Shown piece by piece: positions 32,761 to 45,518 of a stretch of DNA of 64,000 nt (position 1 is the first letter of the stretch; every line of letters begins with the position of its first letter). The notes beneath the pieces are model-generated. The model had not been told where the DNA came from. It ran no database searches and was given only the letters and a program-made list of their open reading frames with translations. Source of the DNA: Musa acuminata AAA Group. Taxonomy: Eukaryota > Streptophyta > Magnoliopsida > Zingiberales > Musaceae. The DNA is taken from positions 35,158,001 through 35,222,000 of the forward strand of contig NC_088342.1 in NCBI RefSeq assembly GCF_036884655.1, written 5' to 3'. Made by a program: the position numbers and the translations under genes.

Positions 32761-33271
32761 AATGTTCTCTCTCTAAAGCTTATCGAGTTTTCAATAAGAG
32801 ATTGATGAATCTATTTATATTTTTTTTTAATCTCTTGAGCTAAGAAAATGATTTTGATGATATTTTGAATTTTATAATTTGATTTTTTTTCTCCAAAGAA
32901 ACTTAGATATATCTACTTCCAAAAAATCCTTACTCCAAGAATGAAAGCATGTAGATGCACATCTTGAGGAGCTAATCATTAAAGATATATTAAAACATGT
33001 TCAAACTCACTCATCATTAAAAAAAAATATTGAAAAGCATGAAACGAGATCTTTTATTATTTGTTCTCCTATAATTCTATTTGCTATTTACTAAAGAGAA
33101 TATTTATCAAAATAAATCATGATTTTTCTCTTGATTTCTCAGAATTACTGACTTAAGATTTCTTTTGAAGATCATTTACAATTTGATCGCTTAAGATTTT
33201 TTTTGCTATTTACAAAAAAAAAAGTTTTATCAAAATGAATCATGATCTTTCGATATTCATACTTGAGATTT
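32761..33271 (+). other. Element X non-coding tail, left part
   Basis: This AT-rich sequence resembles the G tail (about 30050-30570) read on the opposite strand. G and X therefore form a loose inverted repeat around the X gag. GATTT at 33267-33271 is the left target duplication of the solo LTR S. Confidence 0.65.
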
Positions 33272-33630
33272 TGTAGGGAAATCTAGGGGTGATATCACAT
33301 GCGCAATGGAAGAATAGAAAATAAAAAGCTTTAAATTTTCCAAAAAATATGTTTGTCGTCATATGAAGATTAATGCGCAAAATATGTGAAAATGAAAACC
33401 ATGCATGATATAGTTATATTACATAGGGAGATTATTTATCCCTAAATCCCTATAGATCTGTAGGAGAGGATGATCCACACAGCAAGACTGCAACGATACT
33501 CCTCGAATAGCTATCCAAATCTCCACACCTACTATCTAAGGAGGAAAAGGAGAGAGGAGAATAGAAGGTGGCAATCAAGAAGCCTCTTACCTATAGGTGT
33601 TTAGTTCCCTCCTATTTATAGAGGCTCCCT

Positions 33631-34067
33631 TATCACGGATAAAATTCTAAACAAGATGTTTAATGTAATACTTATGTATATCCATGTCTTTTGGCTTGTT
33701 TATACTTTGCACAACATGTAGAGGAATGGTCAAAGGCTTAACAACCCCATTTTAGTTGGGTTTGGTGGCCTTCTTAGGCTTGTAAATAAAGGTTGTGTCA
33801 TGTGGACACTTATGAGAGATATTCGGTCTGTAATGGACCATTTTGACCCTTTGTTATGCAACCATTCAGAGCTTGTAAAGTCTGTTTGTAATTCTATAAG
33901 TGTTTCCTAAATGTTTGCTTGTGGATCCTGAGTCAGACGCTTTCTCTAACTTATTTTCTCTTTTGTAGGTCCTAAGGGACCATGGGAGGTTTCGGGAAGG
34001 CTGACCTTTGCGGACGGACACACAAGGGTGCCACACGACTTAGGCAAAACTAGCTAAGTCCATGACA
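33631..34067 (+). repeat. T family LTR-A (T1, 5' LTR)
   Basis: This 437-bp LTR begins TATCACGGATAA (TG changed to TA) and ends GTCCATGACA. It contains the TATA-like 'ttgtaaataaagg'. Confidence 0.9.
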
Positions 34068-34069
34068 GA

Positions 34070-34081
34070 TGGTATCAGAGC
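34070..34081 (+). other. Primer binding site of T1
   Basis: TGGTATCAGAGC lies two bases after LTR-A. It shows that T1 is a plus-strand, tRNA-Met-primed retroelement even though it encodes no protein. Confidence 0.9.
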
Positions 34082-34751
34082 ATGACAAGCACTCATAAAA
34101 ACACTTGATGTACAAACGTGGGGGACCTAGCGGGGCTGCGTTGATGGCAATCAGCACGCGCGACCGTTTGGGGGAAAATGGGCATGAAGATGTAGGGAAA
34201 AGGAATCGCTCGGAGGAGCGGTCATCTGAGATTAACATTCAGAGAAATGACCAACCCTTCGCTTAAGAGGCACCATGAGAATAAGCAAGCTTGGAAGAAT
34301 GTGGAGCAAACAAAGGTACGGATGGCTGAGTTCGAGCTACGACTCGACGTTGACAACTACACTTGATGGTGCTCAAGGCAAGCGAGGGACTTGGTAAAGG
34401 ATGAGACCATGCAAGGTGGAATAAGTTGCTTAGCCACTGAAAGAGTTATACAAAGCTTACAAAGGTGAGGAAAATTGCTAACTCGAAGAATTCGGTACTC
34501 ATGCATGAGCTTGTGTATGGATGATGGAATGTTCGCGGCTATCCCAAGGCAACCAAAACTCGGTGCCATGGAGCATTGAAACTTTCTCTTTGGTATGTGA
34601 AGGATACGTCTGTAGGAGGCTGAAGTGTGCAGTGAGTTCAGCATGTTGCTGGGCCTTGAGTGGTGCGGCGGGGGCTGTATTGACGTGGAGTCACAATCTA
34701 GTAAGTGCGTTTGTAGGAGGCAGAATAATGCACAGTTTGTTCAGCAAATTG
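34082..34751 (+). other. T1 internal region, first part
   Basis: Non-coding. It is collinear with T2 from 41676 to about 42345, for instance 'ggggacctagcggggctgcg' and 'acacttgatggtgctcaagg'. It is cut at 34751 by element C, with AATTG at 34747-34751. Confidence 0.85.
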
Positions 34752-36565
34752 TGTTAGGATCAGGAGCACTAAGAGGGGGGGGGGGGGGTTGTGTGAATTA
34801 GTGCAGTGGAAAACTTTCGACGATTAAAACTGCGTTTGTACGATAAAAGCGATTTCAATAGAAAATCCGATTCGTAAATCACTTTAACTTGTGATCAAGC
34901 GAGATGCAGTTAAAGCGAATCTATAAAGGCAGTTTGCAATTATGATGGAAATCAGAATGTAAGCGCAAACTGAAATATGATGTTCGTATGATAAAACTGA
35001 TTTACGTCTAAACACCGATTCGAAAAATACTGAACTTTGAAACACGATCGTAAATGCGCAGAAGGCAGTAAGCTATTGAGGAGGTTTACAGTAAAGATAA
35101 TATGCTCAAAGTAAATGCAAACCAGAGAGCACCATAATTTTAGAGTGGTTCGGTCAATCTTGACCTACATCCACTTCTGGCTTCCTCCACCGACGAGGTC
35201 ACCGACGTCCACTATAGGCCTTCCTTCAATAGGCGAAGGCCAACCACCCTTTTATAGTTTCACTCCTTTTGACGGGCTTAGGAGACAACCCTTACAAACT
35301 TTTCTCTCCTCTCTTGAAAGATCAAAACTTGAAAGAAAAGAGGGAGGAGGACTTCTAGACTTTACAACACTTTTGAGCTCTAAAATCACAGAGTAAGATC
35401 AAGCTTTCGGTGCCTTTGGTTTACCCTTTCATTGCTGAAAGGGTGGGGTATTTATAGGCCCCAACCCAATTTGAATTTCGAGCTCAAAATTATCATCTCC
35501 TGGAATTTCGGGGTCTGGCGGTTGCACCGCCTGGCAGAACTCGAAAACTGAGCCTCTGGGCAGTGCCACCTCCTATCAGGGGCAGTTGCACCTCCTGCCA
35601 GAGCTCGGAGACCGAGCTCAGGTGGTTGCACCTCTGTCAGAGGCGATTGCACCACCCAGCCAAAGCTCGGAGATTGAGCCATTGGCGGTGCCACCGTTGA
35701 CCCAGGCGGTGCCACCTCTGGCCAAGAAATCTAGGTCCGAATGGGCTGATCCATTCGGCCCAATTTGGGTCTATCAAGGGCCCAATTGCCCCAAGATTAA
35801 GTTAATGGGATCACCTCCCATTTCTAACTTAATCATCGTGCTAACTACGAATTTCTTAAGACATTTACTGCAACTTGCTCCGGAGCATCAATCGCTTCTT
35901 CCGGCGAGCTTCCGGCGAACATCCGACGAACCTTCGGTGATGCTCCGGCGGACTTTCGGCAAACTCCTGGACTTGCGATGATCCACTTGGCGAGTTCCGA
36001 CGAGCTTCTTTAGCAAGCTCCTGGACTTTTCGGATTTGTTCCCGTAGAACCTCCGACGACCGTCCCGACTTCCGTCGAACTCTCGAACTCCCAACGTGAT
36101 CATAGTCTTGACTCCAACGCAACTCCTGCTGCATGTCTTACTTCCATCATAGTTAATCCTGCACATGTAAAACAAAACTTCGATCGAGACAATTAATCCT
36201 AAGTAATTAACCAAGTTGTTCGGCATGTCATTGGTCCCTCGATGCTTCGTCCGATTCTTCGGCGTATCGTCCTCTCCTGCGGCCTATTGCCCAATCAGCC
36301 AGTTGACTCCGTAACTCCGATATCCTTGGCACAATACCCGCTTTTCTTGGCCCGATACCCGAGTCCATGACCTGAAGCCTTCTATCGATACATCGACCGA
36401 TCCATTGGCCCGACGTCCAATCTTTTGACATGTTCCTCCGGCACAACATGATTTTTCCTGCTTTAATTATCTCATCCTAATCGAAGTATCCTGCGTCACT
36501 TAAAACACAGATTAAGTCATAAATATATATCAAGTGGTTTTATCATCAAAATACGAGATTCAACA
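34752..36565 (-). repeat. Element C 3' LTR
   Basis: This 1814-bp LTR starts TGTTAGGATCAG, has a 14-base G-run at 34775-34788 and a short GC-rich GAGCTC array (about 35515-35730), and ends GAGATTCAACA. The TATA box is at 35449-35456 (minus). Confidence 0.92.
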
Positions 36566-37582
36566 ATCTCCCCCTTTTTAATGATGACAACAACTTGATG
36601 ACGGAGTTAAACTTAATTCCCGGAGTTTAAACAAACTCCCCCTATCAATATGCCATATTGATAGAACTTTGAATTCAAACTGAATTCAAGTCATTGCAAT
36701 ATTCATCATGAATATTTGCAACACATCATCATGAACTTATGCATAAACTTATGCATAACATCATACTTCTCCCCCTTTGTCATCAACAAAAAGAAGTCCA
36801 ACTATTTTTGTGTTTGGAATATAAGTTTAACTCATTGCATGAAAAACATAATATTAAGTTTTATCATCATGCAGTTTTGAAGCTAGAAAATTTAGCAAGT
36901 ATTACATCATGCTTAGAACATTCAAGCTATCAAGTTTTAGATATACAAGTTTTACGGCATACAAGATAGCACTTTTGGTAATGTTCAAGATAGCAAGTTC
37001 TACATCATGCAAGCTAACAATATTATAACATTTTAGAACTTGCAATCTAGCAATTTAGAGATGTTCAAGAAGGCAACTCTTGCTTCTTGAAATATACAAG
37101 TTTCAAGCTAGCAAATTTTTGCTTCCTTTGCAATGTTTGAGCTCGCAATTTTGCTTCCATTGCAAAGTGTAAGTTTAGCATGTTTACTTTTCTTGAGATA
37201 GCAACTATTTGCTTCTCTTTAGACTACAAGCTAGCAATTTTTACGATATGCAAGTTTTACTATATACAAGCTAGCAAAAATTTCGAAAGCAAATGCAAGA
37301 TAGCTTTCTTGTGTAAGCTTATGATTCTTGCTTCCTATTGCAATGTGCAAGTTGCAAGTTTTGCTTCTTGAGATAGGCAAGATAGCACTTTTGCAATTTT
37401 TGTTTGGCAAGCTTGTGAAGTTCAAGATAACAAGCTCTTTCTTCTCTTTTGAGAAGTATCATTTTTGCTTTCTTTGCAAAGTGCAAGCTGCAAAATGCCA
37501 AACTAGCAAGAGATAATGTTTTACATGAGGCAAACAAATAATTTGGCAAGTGTTACATTTGCATCTTCTCTTTGTTACCAAT
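36566..37582 (-). other. Element C internal remnant
   Basis: It holds the polypurine tract (36566-36582), a further polypurine hairpin near 36765-36800 and many 'gcaagctagcaa' words (36900-37530). No gag is left. The frames here are low-complexity and not genes. Confidence 0.82.
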
Positions 37583-39480
37583 TGTTAGGATCAGAAGCAC
37601 TAAGAGGGGGGGGGGGGGGGGCGGGGGGGTGGGTGGGGGGGGGGGACGGGGGGTGAATTAATGCAACGGAGAACTTTCGACGATTAAAACTGCGTTCGTA
37701 CGATAAAAGCGATTTCAATAGAAAACTCGATTCGTAAATCACTTTAACTTGTGATCAAGTGAGATGCAGTTAAAGTGAATCTATAAAGGTAGTTTGCAAT
37801 TATAATGAAAATCAAAATGTAAGCGCAAACTGAAATATGATGTTCGTATGATAAAACTGATTTACGTCTAAACATCGATTCGGAAAATACTGAACTTTGA
37901 AACACAATCGTAAATGCGCAGAAGGCAGTAAGCTATTGAGGAGGTTTGCAGTAAAGATAATATGCTCAAAGTAAATGCAAACCAGAGAGCACCGTAATTT
38001 TAGAGTGGTTCGGTCAATCTTGACCTACATCCACTTCTAGCTTCCTCCACCGATGAGGTCACCGACGTCCACTAGAGGCCTTCCTTCAATAGGCGAAGGC
38101 CAACCACCCATTTATAGTTTTACTCCTTTTGACGGGCTTAGGAGACAACCCTTACAAACTTTTTTCTCCTCTCTTGAAAGATCAAAACTTGGAAGAAAAA
38201 AGGGAGGAGAACTTCTAGACTTTACAACACTTTTGAGCTCTAAAATCACAGAGTAAGATCAAGCTTTCTGTGCCTTTGGGTTACCCTTTCATTGCTGAAA
38301 GGGTGGGGTATTTATAGGCCCCAACCCAATTTTAATTTCGAGCTCAAAACTGTCATCTCTCGGAATTTCGGGGTCTAACGGTTGCACCGCTTGACTGGGG
38401 CGGTTGCACCGCCTGGTAGAGCTCGAAGACTAAGCCTCTGGGCGGTGCCACCTCTTGTCAGGGGCGGTTGCACCTCCTGCCAGAGCTTGGAGACTGAGCT
38501 CAGGCAGTGCCACCGCTTGAATAGGGCGGTTGCACCTCTGTCAGAGGCGGTTGCACCGCCCAGCCAGAGCTCAGAGACTGAGCCTTGGGCGGTGCCACCG
38601 CTGACCCAGGCGGTGCCACCTCTAGCCAAGAAATCTGGGTCCGAATAGGCTGATCCATTCGACCCAATTTGGTTCTGTCAAAGGCCCAATTGCCCCAAGA
38701 TTAAGTTAATGGGATCACCTCCCATTTCTAACTTAATCATCGTGTTAACTACGAATTTCTTAAGACATTTAGTGCAACTTGCTCCGGTGCGTCAATCGCT
38801 TCTTCCGGTGAGCTTCCGGTGAACTTTCGGCGAACATCCGACGAACCTTCGGCGATGCTCCGGCGGACTTCCGGCAAACTCCTGGACTTGCAATGATCCA
38901 CTTGGCGAGTTCCAACGAGCTTCTTTGGCAAGCTCCTGGACTTCTCGGATTTGTTCCCGTAGAACCTCCGATGACCGTCCGGACTTCTGTCGAACTCTCG
39001 AACTCCCAACGTGATCATAGTCTTGACTCCGGCGCAACTCCTGCTGCATGTCTTACTTCCATTGTAGTTAATCCTGCACATGTAAAACAAAACTTCGATC
39101 GAGACAATTAATCCTAAGCAATTAACCAAGTTGTCCGGCATGTCATTGGTCCCTCGATGCTTCGTCCGATTCTTCGACGCATCGTCCTCTCTTGCGGCCT
39201 ATTGCCCAATCGGCCAGTTGACTCCGCAACTCCGATATCCTTGGCACAATACCCGCTTTTCTTGGCCCGATGCCCGAGTCCACGATCCGAAGCCTTCTGT
39301 CGATACGTCGACCGATCCACCGGCCCGACGTCCAATCTTCTAACATGTTCCTCCGGCACAATATGATTTTTCCTACTTTAATTGTCTCATCCTGATCAAA
39401 GCATCCTGCATCACTCAAAACGCAAATTAAGTCATAAACATATATCAAGTGGTTTCATCATCAAAATACGAGATTCAACA
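37583..39480 (-). repeat. Element C 5' LTR
   Basis: This 1898-bp LTR is collinear with the 3' LTR. The extra length lies largely in a G-rich tract at 37605-37653 and in the GC-rich array (about 38380-38625). The TATA box is at 38309-38316 (minus). Confidence 0.92.
37605..37653 (+). repeat. Expanded G-tract at the element C LTR end
   Basis: Forty-nine bases almost entirely of G, broken only by a few C, T or A. The same place has 7-8 Gs in element A and 14 in the partner LTR. Its exact length could be an assembly artefact. Confidence 0.85.
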
Positions 39481-39485
39481 AATTG

Positions 39486-41215
39486 GAGTAGTCCAAGGGG
39501 ATGGTGCTCTCCAAAACTTTCAGAGAGAAAGAAGTAAAGAGAGATATTGCTCCAACGAGATTAATATCTAGGAGGGATAGGTCTCGGTTCTCCAAAGAGA
39601 GAATCATGTGCAACAGACCACACATGTTGAGGAGTATCTCAAAAATAATAACTCCATGAAGCTTAATGGACCGAGCAAGCGGCGAGGAGTCGTTGCATGA
39701 TCTTGCTTAAAAGAATGCATTGGTGGATGCATTGCAAGATCAAGTGGAGGAGCGACCCAAAACAACACAAATGAAGGCACACTTGGAGTCGATATGGAGA
39801 TCAAACTCAAGGGAGGGCTGACCCGTGGAATGGTGTATATGAGGGCCACCATCAACTCAATGCAAAACGAGGAGTGGAGCAACTTGGGTGTAACTTGGCG
39901 AAGTACCCAAGCTGCATGAAGTGAGTCGACATAGAAGATGGAACATGGAGCAGAGGCATAGAGCTTTCCTTGGATAGAGATCAAGGACATGAACTCTTAC
40001 AGAGGCAAGAGCAGGATCATGTTGTTCCATGGGTCCTTCATTCTGATAGAGAGGACTCATCTTGCATAGTGCCAAAGACAAAGGGAGCTTCTGGGCACAT
40101 ACACTTTATCTCGAAGAAGCATTTGATGGAGGAACTAAGGCGACTCAACTTGCGGAGGAGAAGTTGGGTTCAGAAGGCCTTGGCATGGGGCAAGAGGATG
40201 CAGAGGTAGGTACTCTTGAAGAATATGCCACTATGTTGCCATTCAAGTTGTCATGAAGGAAGCGGTACGCAATAGAGATTGTACTGGTAGGGGCAGAGGC
40301 CCAAGATCCAGATAATAATGCACCATTTTCAGTGAAGTCGGTGGACTTTGAGAACTACTAAGTGACGGACTATCCTAGAGCGGTGCTTCATCTAGGTGTG
40401 ACCGAAGAGCGGGTGGATGAAGGTCGATTGCCAAAGGAGCGAACAAAATCGAAGGTAGAAGAGACCCTGCAATGTATTGGCAGAGGCCACACATGGAGGA
40501 ATCACAATTCGAGTTCATCCCACAAGGATCAGAATGCAATAGAGATGTCACCAGGAGGTGACATGGTGTAAGCGGATTGTGGTGGAACAGTTCATGGTAA
40601 TGCGATACACACGACATGCCTCATGAGGGACTAGATCATATGGAGGTATGATCGGGAGCTATTGGGAGCTCCACTTCGGTAAACAACACGATGACAAGAA
40701 GGGCTATGGATTCAAGGAGTGATCATGCAGAGGTATGATCGAAGCACCTAGAGAGTTGGACTGCTCTAGAGCCCATATTCACTTAAGGGAGCCCAACAAG
40801 TCAGAGGACGAGGTCGAGTAAGTAAACGTTGCTACCAAGGAAGCTAAGGAGAATAGAATCGGTACAAACCCTACAACATGATGGTAGAAGCCATGCATGA
40901 GATTTGCAGTTTGTTTTTCCATCGACCAAAGAGAGCTACTTGGAGAACACAGAGGTGTTGAAGCAGATGGGTCGAAAGGGGCGAGGAAGCGACGACGAGT
41001 CTAGAGGGACTTAGCTACCCAAAATCAAGTATCAGTTAGAATGGAGGTGGATACGGAGGAGTGCCACAGAGACATATCTACTGATCGTGAAGAAAAGGGA
41101 TGTAGATGCGAGTCGACGGATAGTAGGGCCATGGGCATGGTAGCGCCATGGTACCGCAGAGGCGGAACTTCCGTAAAAGTCATTGATCCCTTGCTCTCAT
41201 GGAGGGAGAGCGCTT
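39486..41215 (+). other. T1 internal region, second part
   Basis: Non-coding and collinear with T2 at about 42350-44219. It stops at GCTT (41212-41215), where T2 is inserted, and continues at 54368. The longest frames here (such as 39604-39990) match no known protein and are not preserved in T2. Confidence 0.85.
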
Positions 41216-41661
41216 TGTCATGGACAAACTTCTAAACAAGATGTTTGATGTAATGCTCATGTATGTCCGTGTCTCTTGGCATGTTCATGCCTTGTACAGC
41301 ATGTAGAGGGGCGGTCGAAGGCTTAATAGTCCCATTTTAGTTGGGTTGGTGGTCTTTTTAGGCTTGTAAATAAAGGTTGTGTCATGTGGACACGTGCGAG
41401 AGAGTTTTGGTCTATAATGGACCATTTTACCCTTTGTTGTGCCACTGTTCAGAGCTTGTAAAGTCTGTTTGTAATTTGCATTGTCTATGAAGTGTTTTTC
41501 GGAGATGTTTGCTTGTGGATCTCGATTGCGGCGTTCTCTCTAACCCGTTCTCTCTTTTGGTGGTCCTAAGGGACAATGGGAGGCTTCGGGGAGGTCGACC
41601 TTTGCGGACGGACACGCAAGGGTGCCGCACGACTTAGGCAAAACCAGCTAAGTCCGTGACA
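41216..41661 (+). repeat. T family LTR-B (T2, 5' LTR)
   Basis: This 446-bp LTR runs from TGTCATGGACAA to GTCCGTGACA. It holds a G-box-like CACGTG at 41391-41396. Confidence 0.92.
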
Positions 41662-44600
41662 GATGGTATTAGAGCGGGACAAGCACTCATAGAAACACTT
41701 AGCATGCAAACGTAGGGGACCTAGCGGGGCTGCGTTGAGGGCAGTCAGCACACGCGCGACCGTTTAGGGGAAAACGGGCATTGAGATGTAGGGAAAAGGA
41801 GTCGCTCAGAGGAGCGGGTATCCGAGATTGGCATTCAGAGGAATGGCCAACCCTTCGCACAAGAGGCACCACGAGAACAGACAAGCTTGAAAGAATGTGG
41901 AGCGCACAAAGGTTGGGATGGCTGAGTTTGAACTACGACTCAATGTTGACAACCATACTTGATGGTGCTCAAGGCAAGCGAGGCGCTTGGTAAAGGATGA
42001 GACCATGCAAGGTAGAATGAGTTGTTCAGCGATTGAAAGAGTTGTGCAAAGCTCACAGAGGTGAGGGGAATTGCTAACTCAAAGAATTCGATACTCATGC
42101 ATGGGCTTGTATGCGGACGATGGAATGTTCGTGGCCATCCCAAGGCGACCGAAACTCGGCGCCATGGAGCATTGAAACTTTCTCTTCGGCATGTGAAGGA
42201 TACGTCCGTAGGAGGCTGAAGTGTGCAATGAGTTCAGCATGTTGCTAGGCCTTGAGGGGTGCAGCGGGGTCTGTATTGACGGGGAGTCATAATCTAGCAA
42301 GTGCGTCTGTAGGAGGCAGAACAATGCACAGTTTGTTCAGCAGATCGGAGTAGTCCAAGGGGATGGTGGTCTCCGAAACGAAGAGAGATGTTGCTCCAAT
42401 GGGACAGTTATCCAGGAGGGATAAGTCTCGGCTCTCCAGAGGGAGAATCATGTGAGACGGACCTCACATGTTGAGGAGGAGTACCTCAACAAACAACAAC
42501 TCCACGAAGCTCGATGGACTGAGCAAGCGGTGAGGAGTCGTCGCATGATCTCGCTTGAGAGAATGCATTGGTGGATGCATTGCGAGATCAAGTGGGGGAG
42601 CAACCTAAAAGCAACTTAAATGAAGGTACACTTGGAGTCGATATGGAGATCGGACTCAAGGGAGGGCTGACCCGTGGAATAGTGGGCGCGAGGGCCACCA
42701 TCGACTCAATGCAAAAAAAAAAAAAAAAAACGAGGAGCGGAGCAACTTGGGTGTAACTTGGCGAAGTACCCAAGCCGCATGAAGGGAGCCAGCATAGAAG
42801 TTGGAACATGGAGCAGAGGCACAGTGCTTTCCTTAGACAGAGGTCAAGGACATGAACTCTTGCAGAGGCAAGAGTAGGATCATGTTGTTCCATGGGTCCT
42901 TCATTCTGACGGAGCGGACTCATCTTGCATGGTGCCAAAGACGAAGGGAGCTTCTGGGCACATGCACCTTATCTCGGAGATGCATTTGATGGAGGAACTA
43001 AGGCGACTCAATTTGCGGAGGCGAAGTTGAGTTCAGAAGGCCTTAGCACGGGGCAAGAGGACGCAGAGGCAGGTACTCTTGAAGAATATGCCAGTGTTGT
43101 CATTCAAGTTGCCATGAAGGAAGCGATGCGTAGCGGAGATTGTGCTGGTAGGGGCAGAGGTCCAGGACCCAGACAATGGTGCACAAATTACAGTGAAGTC
43201 GGTGGACTTCGGGAGCTACTAGGTGACGGACTGTCCTAGAGCGGTGCTTCATCTAGGTGTGACCCAAGAGTGGGTGGATGAAGGTCGATTGCCAAAGGAG
43301 CGAACAAAATCGAAGGTGGAGGAGACCCTGCGATGTATTGGCAGAGGCCACACTTGGAGGGTTCACAATTCGAGTTTATTCCACAAGGATCAGAATGCAA
43401 TGGAGATGTCACCAGGAGGCGACATGGTCAAGCGGATCGTGGTGGAATAGTTCGTGGCAAGCGATACACACGATATAGTCCCGTGAGGGACTAGATCATA
43501 CGGAGGTATGATCGGGAGCTACTGGAAGCTCCACTTTGGTGAACAATATGACGGTAAGAAGGGCTATGGATTCAAGGAGTGAAGGCCATGGTACCGCAGA
43601 GGCGGGTCTTCCGAGCGTGCATCGAATTTTACATCGGATGAAAACCTTGGTCATCAACATATGGGGGCTGTGTTCCACCAAGGGAAAAGTTCGAATGCAA
43701 GTACCAGTGAGTTCCATGGGAGGGACTTGATCATGCAGAGGTATGATCGAAGCAGTTGGAGAGTTGGACTGCTCCAGAGCTCATATTCTCTTAAGGGAGC
43801 CCGGCAAGTCAGAGGACAAGGCCGAGTAAGCGAACGTTACTACCAAGGAATCTAAGGAGAACAGAATCGGTGCAAACCCTACAACGTGATGGCAGAGGCC
43901 ATGCATGGGAGTTGCAGTCTGTCTTTCCATTGACCAAACGGACTGCTTGGAGAACACAGAGGTGTTGAAGCAGGGGGTCGAAAGGGGCGAGGAAGCGACG
44001 ACGAGTCCAGAGGGACTTAGCTACCCAAAATCAAGCATCAGTTAGAATGGAGGTGGACTCAGAGGAGTGCCACAGAGACATATCTACTGATCGTGAAGAA
44101 AAGGGATGCAGATGCGAGGCGACAGATAGTAGGGCCATGGGCATGGCAGCGCTATGGTACCGCAGAGGCGGGACTTCCGTGAAAGTCATTGATCCCTTAC
44201 TCTCATGGAGGGAGAGCGCTTGGTCGTGAAAGGGGCCGAGGAGGTGGAGAATGCAGAGGCAATCTCCAAGTACCGAGACAAGGCTGAAGGGCAGAGGCTG
44301 AAGAACTTCGTAAGACCGGTGTCAATGTGCTTCTCATCAAGATAGCCGAAAGTGAAGGACTTCGGGTCATGCAAGAGTGCATAACCAAGGAACGAAGCAG
44401 GCAGTACACGGTGCTGTACCTTTGCTACTCAGTGGAGTAGGCGGCAGGGTTGATGGAGAAGACGGTACAATCCCAGAGGCGACCAAACCTATGAGAGAAC
44501 TACTCCAAGTGGGGTGAAAACTTCCTGCATTCCAGAAGTTCAATGGCATTGAGAAGGTGAATCACAGTAGCTAACTCAACGCAAGGAGTGCAAACACTTC

Positions 44601-45344
44601 ATGTGCTTCAGAAGTGTGAGCAAAGAGCAGGTGAAGGCCAGTAACCAGCTCGATGCATGAAGTACAATCTCGAGGAGGCGAGCGAAGTCAAGTAACCTTT
44701 GCCTTCTCAACTCTTAAGAGAATGGGCGAAACCGAGTACCCCAATTCTCTTATCTATCCAGCAGAGGAGCTCTGCATATGTTCAAAGACCCTTCGAAGAT
44801 AATGGAAGACAATAGTTGTCAAATCCTCACCAACGGTGATCAGTGCTACTGAGAGTAGATTGTTCGCTTCATTTCCCAATGAAATGCCAATCGAAAGCGG
44901 AAGTGATGCGAACCTATTTGGATGTGACAACTAAGTGAAGGAAGAGTCAATGAGCAAATTTTATGGAGGAAGGACCCAAAACTTCAGAAGTTTGCGAGAC
45001 GATGCTCGTTAAAGCTCCAACGAGCATCCACCCAGTTCAAGCAACATGAGGAATTTGAGAGACTGGCGCAGTAAGGATGGTCTTTTCCTTCATCTGGGGG
45101 ATCCGCAGGAATCAACAATGATCAACACAACTCAGCTAACCCCACACCAAAGTCAGAGTCATTGGTGAGTTGCAGCAGCATGGCGGATCAAAGGTTCGAC
45201 TACTCAAAAACAGCAGCGGAGAGCAGCTGGGAGCCAAGAGGCGCATTGTAGCTGGAGCAGAAGATTGAAGACTCAGCAAAGGCGAGGAGTTGCAGTGTCG
45301 ACAAAGGCTTCAACGAGGACGTCGAAGGAATAAGTGGGGGAGAA
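41662..45344 (+). other. T2 internal region, non-coding
   Basis: About 3.7 kb without a convincing gene on either strand. An 18-base A-run at 42713-42730 is only four As in T1. One pair of frames (40362-40571 in T1 and 43223-43450 in T2) looks alike, but many of the base changes alter amino acids, so coding is unlikely. It ends in the polypurine tract before LTR-C. Confidence 0.82.
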
Positions 45345-45518
45345 TGTCACGGACAAACTTCTAAACAAGATGTTTGATGTAATGCTCATGTATGTCCGTA
45401 TCTCTTGGCATGTTCATGCCTTGTACAGCATTAGAGGGGCGGCCGAAGGCTTAATAGTCATATTTTAGTTGGGTTGGTGGCCTCTTTAGGCTTGTAAATA
45501 AAGGTTGTGTCATGTGGA
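45345..45518 (+). repeat. T family LTR-C, left part (T2, 3' LTR)
   Basis: It begins TGTCACGGACAAACTT and is cut after GTGGA (45514-45518) by element D. LTR-B shows the uninterrupted site, 'catgtggacacgtgcg'. Confidence 0.93.

Larger units (their letters stand above)
34752..39480 (-). mobile_element. Element C: Sirevirus-type element without gag
   Basis: The 3' LTR is 34752-36565, the internal region 36566-37582 and the 5' LTR 37583-39480. AATTG is duplicated at 34747-34751 and 39481-39485. Only about 1 kb of the non-coding tail remains inside. The deletion begins within the primer site (TGGTA is left) and removes all of gag. LTR architecture matches A and B but lacks the 17-bp minisatellite. 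Confidence 0.92.

Noticed and set aside
42713..42730. A-run as a possible retroposon tail
   Set aside because: It is an expansion of an AAAA present at the same place in T1, with no target duplication or inserted sequence.
43223..43450. A similar 70-75-codon frame in T1 (40362-40571) and T2
   Set aside because: Similarity follows from the copies being homologous. Many differences change the amino acid and there is no known domain, so no sign of coding constraint.
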